Assembly: GCA_038043185.1 (NCBI GenBank)
Contig: JBBTCO010000019.1
Location: forward strand, 1-64,000
DNA: 64,000 nucleotides
Reading direction: 5' to 3'
Source of the DNA: UBA5009 sp038043185
GTDB taxonomy: Bacteria > Bdellovibrionota > Bdellovibrionia > Bdellovibrionales > Bdellovibrionaceae
Position 1 is the stretch's first letter; each line of letters opens with the position of its first letter. A model generated the notes under the pieces. It did not search any database. It was not told where the DNA came from and saw only the letters and a list, made by a program, of their open reading frames with translations. A program made the translations under genes and the position numbers. Shown piece after piece: positions 61,461-64,000 of this stretch.

Positions 61461-62435
61461 CTAAACTTTTAGACAGGAGATCTGGTGAATTTTATCTCGA
61501 TTTTTAAGTTCAGGCTCATTCATTTTACAAGTGGAATCCGCAAGGTAGCATCGGGGATGAAATTGACAACCTGTGGGAGGATTCAGCGCACTGGGGACAT
61601 CTCCTTTTAGGATAATCCGTTCTTTATTTTTTAGGGCGCGTGGATCAGGTTGGGGAGCTGCGGAAAATAGGGCTTTGGTATAGGGATGGAGAGGGCAATT
61701 GTAGAGGTCATCCGAGCTTGAAGATTCAACGATCTTTCCTAAATACATTACGGCGACTTGATTTGAAACATGTTCAACAACTTTCAAATCATGGGCAATG
61801 AATATATAAGTAAGACCAAGTTGCTTTTGTAACTTCATCAGTAAATTTATCACTTGAGCTTGAACAGAAACATCCAGAGCTGAAACGGCCTCATCGCAAA
61901 TAATCAACTCTGGTTCAACGGCCAAAGCGCGCGCAATGCCAATGCGTTGGCGTTGGCCTCCTGAAAATTCATGAGGATAGCGACCTGCATGTTCGGTTCT
62001 TAAGCCAACCATTTCTAAAAGATCAAAGACTCGTTGTCGGCGAGCTTGGTCTTTGTGCAAAATGTTGTGGATAAGCAAAGGCTCTTCAATAATCGAAAAA
62101 ACGGTCATGCGCGGATTAAGACTGGAAAATGGATCTTGGAAAATAATTTGAAGTTTTCTTCTTAATTTTCGAAGTTCCTCACCGGTGACATGGGTGATAT
62201 CTTGGCCATGATACAAAATTTTTCCTTCATCCACGTCATGGAGGCGGATCAAACATCGCCCTAAAGTCGATTTTCCACAGCCTGACTCACCAACTAGGCC
62301 CAAGGTTTCGCCTTTTCGGACCTGAAGACTGACACCTTGAACTGCTTTTACTTTCGCTATTTCGCGGGAAAAAAATCCACCTTTAATAGGAAAAGATTTT
62401 ACAATATTTTGTGCATCTAAAAGAATTTCGCTCAT
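61461..62435 (-). CDS. peptide ABC transporter ATPase (DppF/OppF type)
   Basis: A 324-residue ATPase: Walker A GESGCGKST (about 49-57), Q-loop FQDPFSSLNPRMT, signature FSGGQRQRIGIARAL, Walker B LIICDEAVSALD, H-loop IAHD, and the C-terminal oligopeptide domain with PTGCQFHPRC...C cysteines. It is coupled to the DppD-type gene by an ATGA overlap. Probably powers the permeases at 42607-44649. Confidence 0.93.
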   Translation of the reverse strand: MSEILLDAQNIVKSFPIKGGFFSREIAKVKAVQGVSLQVRKGETLGLVGESGCGKSTLGRCLIRLHDVDEGKILYHGQDITHVTGEELRKLRRKLQIIFQDPFSSLNPRMTVFSIIEEPLLIHNILHKDQARRQRVFDLLEMVGLRTEHAGRYPHEFSGGQRQRIGIARALAVEPELIICDEAVSALDVSVQAQVINLLMKLQKQLGLTYIFIAHDLKVVEHVSNQVAVMYLGKIVESSSSDDLYNCPLHPYTKALFSAAPQPDPRALKNKERIILKGDVPSALNPPTGCQFHPRCYLADSTCKMNEPELKNRDKIHQISCLKV

Positions 62436-63409
62436 GAAAGCCCCTCACTCAGTGGGAAATGACAGGCATAGGCACGTTGATCATTCACGCTGGTCAGATC
62501 GGGTTCACTTTTTTGACAGTGAGCTTGAGCTTTTTCGCAACGATTCTGAAAGCGGCAGCCGACAGGCAAATGTAAAAGATCAGGAATTAATCCAGGAATT
62601 GTTTTTAGTTCTTCTTTGCGATTTTGAAAATAAGGTATCGAATTCAATAATCCCTTGGTGTAAGGATGTCGGGTTTCATAAAAAATTTGATCAACCTTAC
62701 CAATCTCGGTAATTTTTCCAGCATACATAACAATCACGTCATTGCAGCTTTCAGCGACAATACCTAAATCATGAGTGATAAGAATTAGGCCCATATTATT
62801 TTTTTGCTGAAGCTCTTTCAAAAGATTCAAAACTTGTGCTTGAATCGTCACATCCAAGGCGGTGGTGGGTTCATCAGCAATAAGTAAATCCGGCTGACAA
62901 CTGATTGCAATGGCGATCATGACCCTTTGTCTTTGCCCCCCAGAAAGTTGATGAGGGTAATCATACATGCGTTTTTCTGGAGTTGGAATCCCGACCTGTT
63001 GAAACAGATCAATGGTTTTTAAACGCGATTCGGTTCGGGTCATCGTCGGAAAATGTGTAAGCAGAGTTTCGATGACTTGTTCACCAATCGTCAAAAGGGG
63101 ATTTAACGAAGACATAGGTTCTTGGAAAATCATCGCAATTTTTTTACCACGTACTTGGCGCTGCTGTTCCGCATTTAGGCTAAGAAGGTCTTTTCCTTGA
63201 AAAAGAATTTGTCCCGAACGAATCCGGCCGGGAGCGCTAATTAATTGTAAAAGTGATAATGCGGTTACAGTTTTCCCACATCCGGATTCGCCCACGATGG
63301 CAAGGGTTTGGCCTTTTTCTATTGAAAAGCTAATGTCATCTACAGCAAGAATTTTTCCTTGCTCTGTGGTGAATTCAACTTTCAAATTTTTCACTTGCAG
63401 AAGTTTCAC
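62432..63409 (-). CDS. peptide ABC transporter ATPase (DppD/OppD type)
   Basis: A 325-residue ATPase: Walker A GESGCGKTVTA, Q-loop FQEPMSSLNPLL, signature LSGGQRQRVMIAIA, Walker B LLIADEPTTALD, H-loop ITHDLG, and the C-terminal VGCRFQNRCEKAQAHC iron-sulfur-type cysteines. Overlaps the DppF-type gene by four bases. Divergent from the methyltransferase gene 35 bases away. Confidence 0.93.
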   Translation of the reverse strand: MKLLQVKNLKVEFTTEQGKILAVDDISFSIEKGQTLAIVGESGCGKTVTALSLLQLISAPGRIRSGQILFQGKDLLSLNAEQQRQVRGKKIAMIFQEPMSSLNPLLTIGEQVIETLLTHFPTMTRTESRLKTIDLFQQVGIPTPEKRMYDYPHQLSGGQRQRVMIAIAISCQPDLLIADEPTTALDVTIQAQVLNLLKELQQKNNMGLILITHDLGIVAESCNDVIVMYAGKITEIGKVDQIFYETRHPYTKGLLNSIPYFQNRKEELKTIPGLIPDLLHLPVGCRFQNRCEKAQAHCQKSEPDLTSVNDQRAYACHFPLSEGLS

Positions 63410-63444
63410 TGGACTTTTCCATCACTTTCGCCTGTGATCGTTTC

Positions 63445-64000
63445 ATGCGGACAATAAAAAATCAACGTCAGCTTGAATATGAAGAGTCCTTATTTAAGGG
63501 CTCGGACCCCTTGTTCCATTTGGCGCGGCAACAGGCACAAAAACTTGGCTTGTTGGGAATTTCCATATCCTTTTCAGAGGCTTCGCTTCTGCGCATGTTA
63601 GTCCAGTTAGCCAATTGCAAAAAATTTATTGAAATTGGAACCTTAACTGGTTTTTCTGCATTAGCCATCCTGGAAGGTTTAAGTGAGAAGGGTCAATTGT
63701 GGACTTTTGAAAAGAATCCTCAGCACGCGAAAATAGCGAAGGAAATTTTGCACCAAGCCACAGATAAAAGTGGAAAAACGGTTTCTGTTATCGAAGGTGA
63801 TGCGGAAGTTCAATTAAATTCCATAGTCAATGAAGGACCTTTTGATGGAATATTCATTGATGGCAATAAATCAGCTTATTTAAAATATTTAAATTGGGCT
63901 GAGGTAAACATAAAAAAGGGCGGCTTGATCATTGCTGACAATGTTTTTTTAGAAGGTGGCGTTTGGGGGGATCCCACTGAAAAATTTAAAAGTAAACAAA
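63445..64000 (+). CDS. SAM-dependent O-methyltransferase, cut by the window end
   Basis: The first 185 codons of a caffeoyl-CoA/catechol-type O-methyltransferase (Methyltransf_3). Seen: KKFIEIGTLTGFSALAI for S-adenosylmethionine binding, FIDGNKSAYLKYLNWA with the metal aspartate and IIADNVFLEGGVW. The ATG at 63445 has no clear ribosome site. The 3' end and stop are beyond position 64000. The substrate is unknown. Confidence 0.85.
   Translation, partial: MRTIKNQRQLEYEESLFKGSDPLFHLARQQAQKLGLLGISISFSEASLLRMLVQLANCKKFIEIGTLTGFSALAILEGLSEKGQLWTFEKNPQHAKIAKEILHQATDKSGKTVSVIEGDAEVQLNSIVNEGPFDGIFIDGNKSAYLKYLNWAEVNIKKGGLIIADNVFLEGGVWGDPTEKFKSKQ

Overview
The window looks like chromosome from a Gram-negative bacterium of low to moderate G+C (about 40% by eye), most likely a Bdellovibrionota/Bdellovibrio-like organism. 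That placement is an inference from gene content: many secreted Cys-rich or near-lipobox proteins, several hybrid or orphan two-component proteins, PilZ and GGDEF c-di-GMP proteins, a DksA-like protein lacking the zinc finger, an LPMO-like protein with CARDB and C-terminal anchor, and peptidoglycan-active enzymes. TTG starts are frequent and are usually supported by a Shine-Dalgarno sequence. No rRNA, tRNA or CRISPR array was seen.

Layout. 0-6.4 kb: envelope-stress-like small proteins, a sigma-54 response regulator, an orphan receiver divergent from an orphan Hpt protein, a CREST/ceramidase-fold membrane protein and a large hybrid histidine kinase. 6.4-13.3 kb: secreted proteins, bioY with a permuted papain-like hydrolase, a divergent MarR regulator with a perfect operator-like palindrome, a DoxX protein, a decayed IS66 transposase, an outer-membrane barrel, and a lipoprotein/LPMO-like pair. 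13.3-21 kb (minus strand): GreA-like factor, FHA membrane protein and trypsin-like protease; MATE pump; cupredoxin and DUF4142; HflX; YaiI; TapT. 21-25.8 kb (plus): beta-carbonic anhydrase, DUF1003, MazG-like, HD hydrolase, TetA-like MFS, then DoxX plus a persulfide-dioxygenase-like hydrolase. 25.8-38.4 kb: CHASE-type histidine kinase, CopA-like multicopper oxidase fused to a barrel-like tail, DUF4336, rlmN with an in-frame stop, a divergent SelO-like protein, an ATP-grasp-like protein, exonuclease III, FxsA and a penicillin-binding protein. 38.4-52 kb: DksA-like factor, agmatinase (speB), peptide ABC binding protein and permeases, ada with an in-frame stop, Slt-type transglycosylase, a lysozyme-like secreted protein, arginine decarboxylase (speA) and leuS. 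52-64 kb: diguanylate cyclase, CDF transporter, trmB, histidine phosphatase, ferredoxin, SDR, trxB, response regulator, a complete 1058-bp insertion sequence, a lipoprotein, a PilZ protein, the two peptide-transporter ATPases and the start of an O-methyltransferase.

How the parts fit: speA and speB together give arginine to putrescine via agmatine; the peptide transporter is split between 41-44.6 kb and 61.5-63.4 kb; DoxX/persulfide dioxygenase and the copper oxidase suggest sulfur and copper stress handling; many receivers, kinases and c-di-GMP proteins indicate heavy signalling.

The most unusual items are (1) four very large intergenic inverted repeats (38417-38565, 44660-44764, 46791-46904, 55575-55688) whose arms are different at each locus but whose G+C-rich cores share small hairpins with a TCC(T) loop; (2) in-frame TAA codons in rlmN and ada, each lying before the codon for an essential catalytic cysteine; and (3) a divergent SelO-like AMPylase-fold protein that keeps the metal and arginine residues but replaces the ATP-contacting lysine by arginine.
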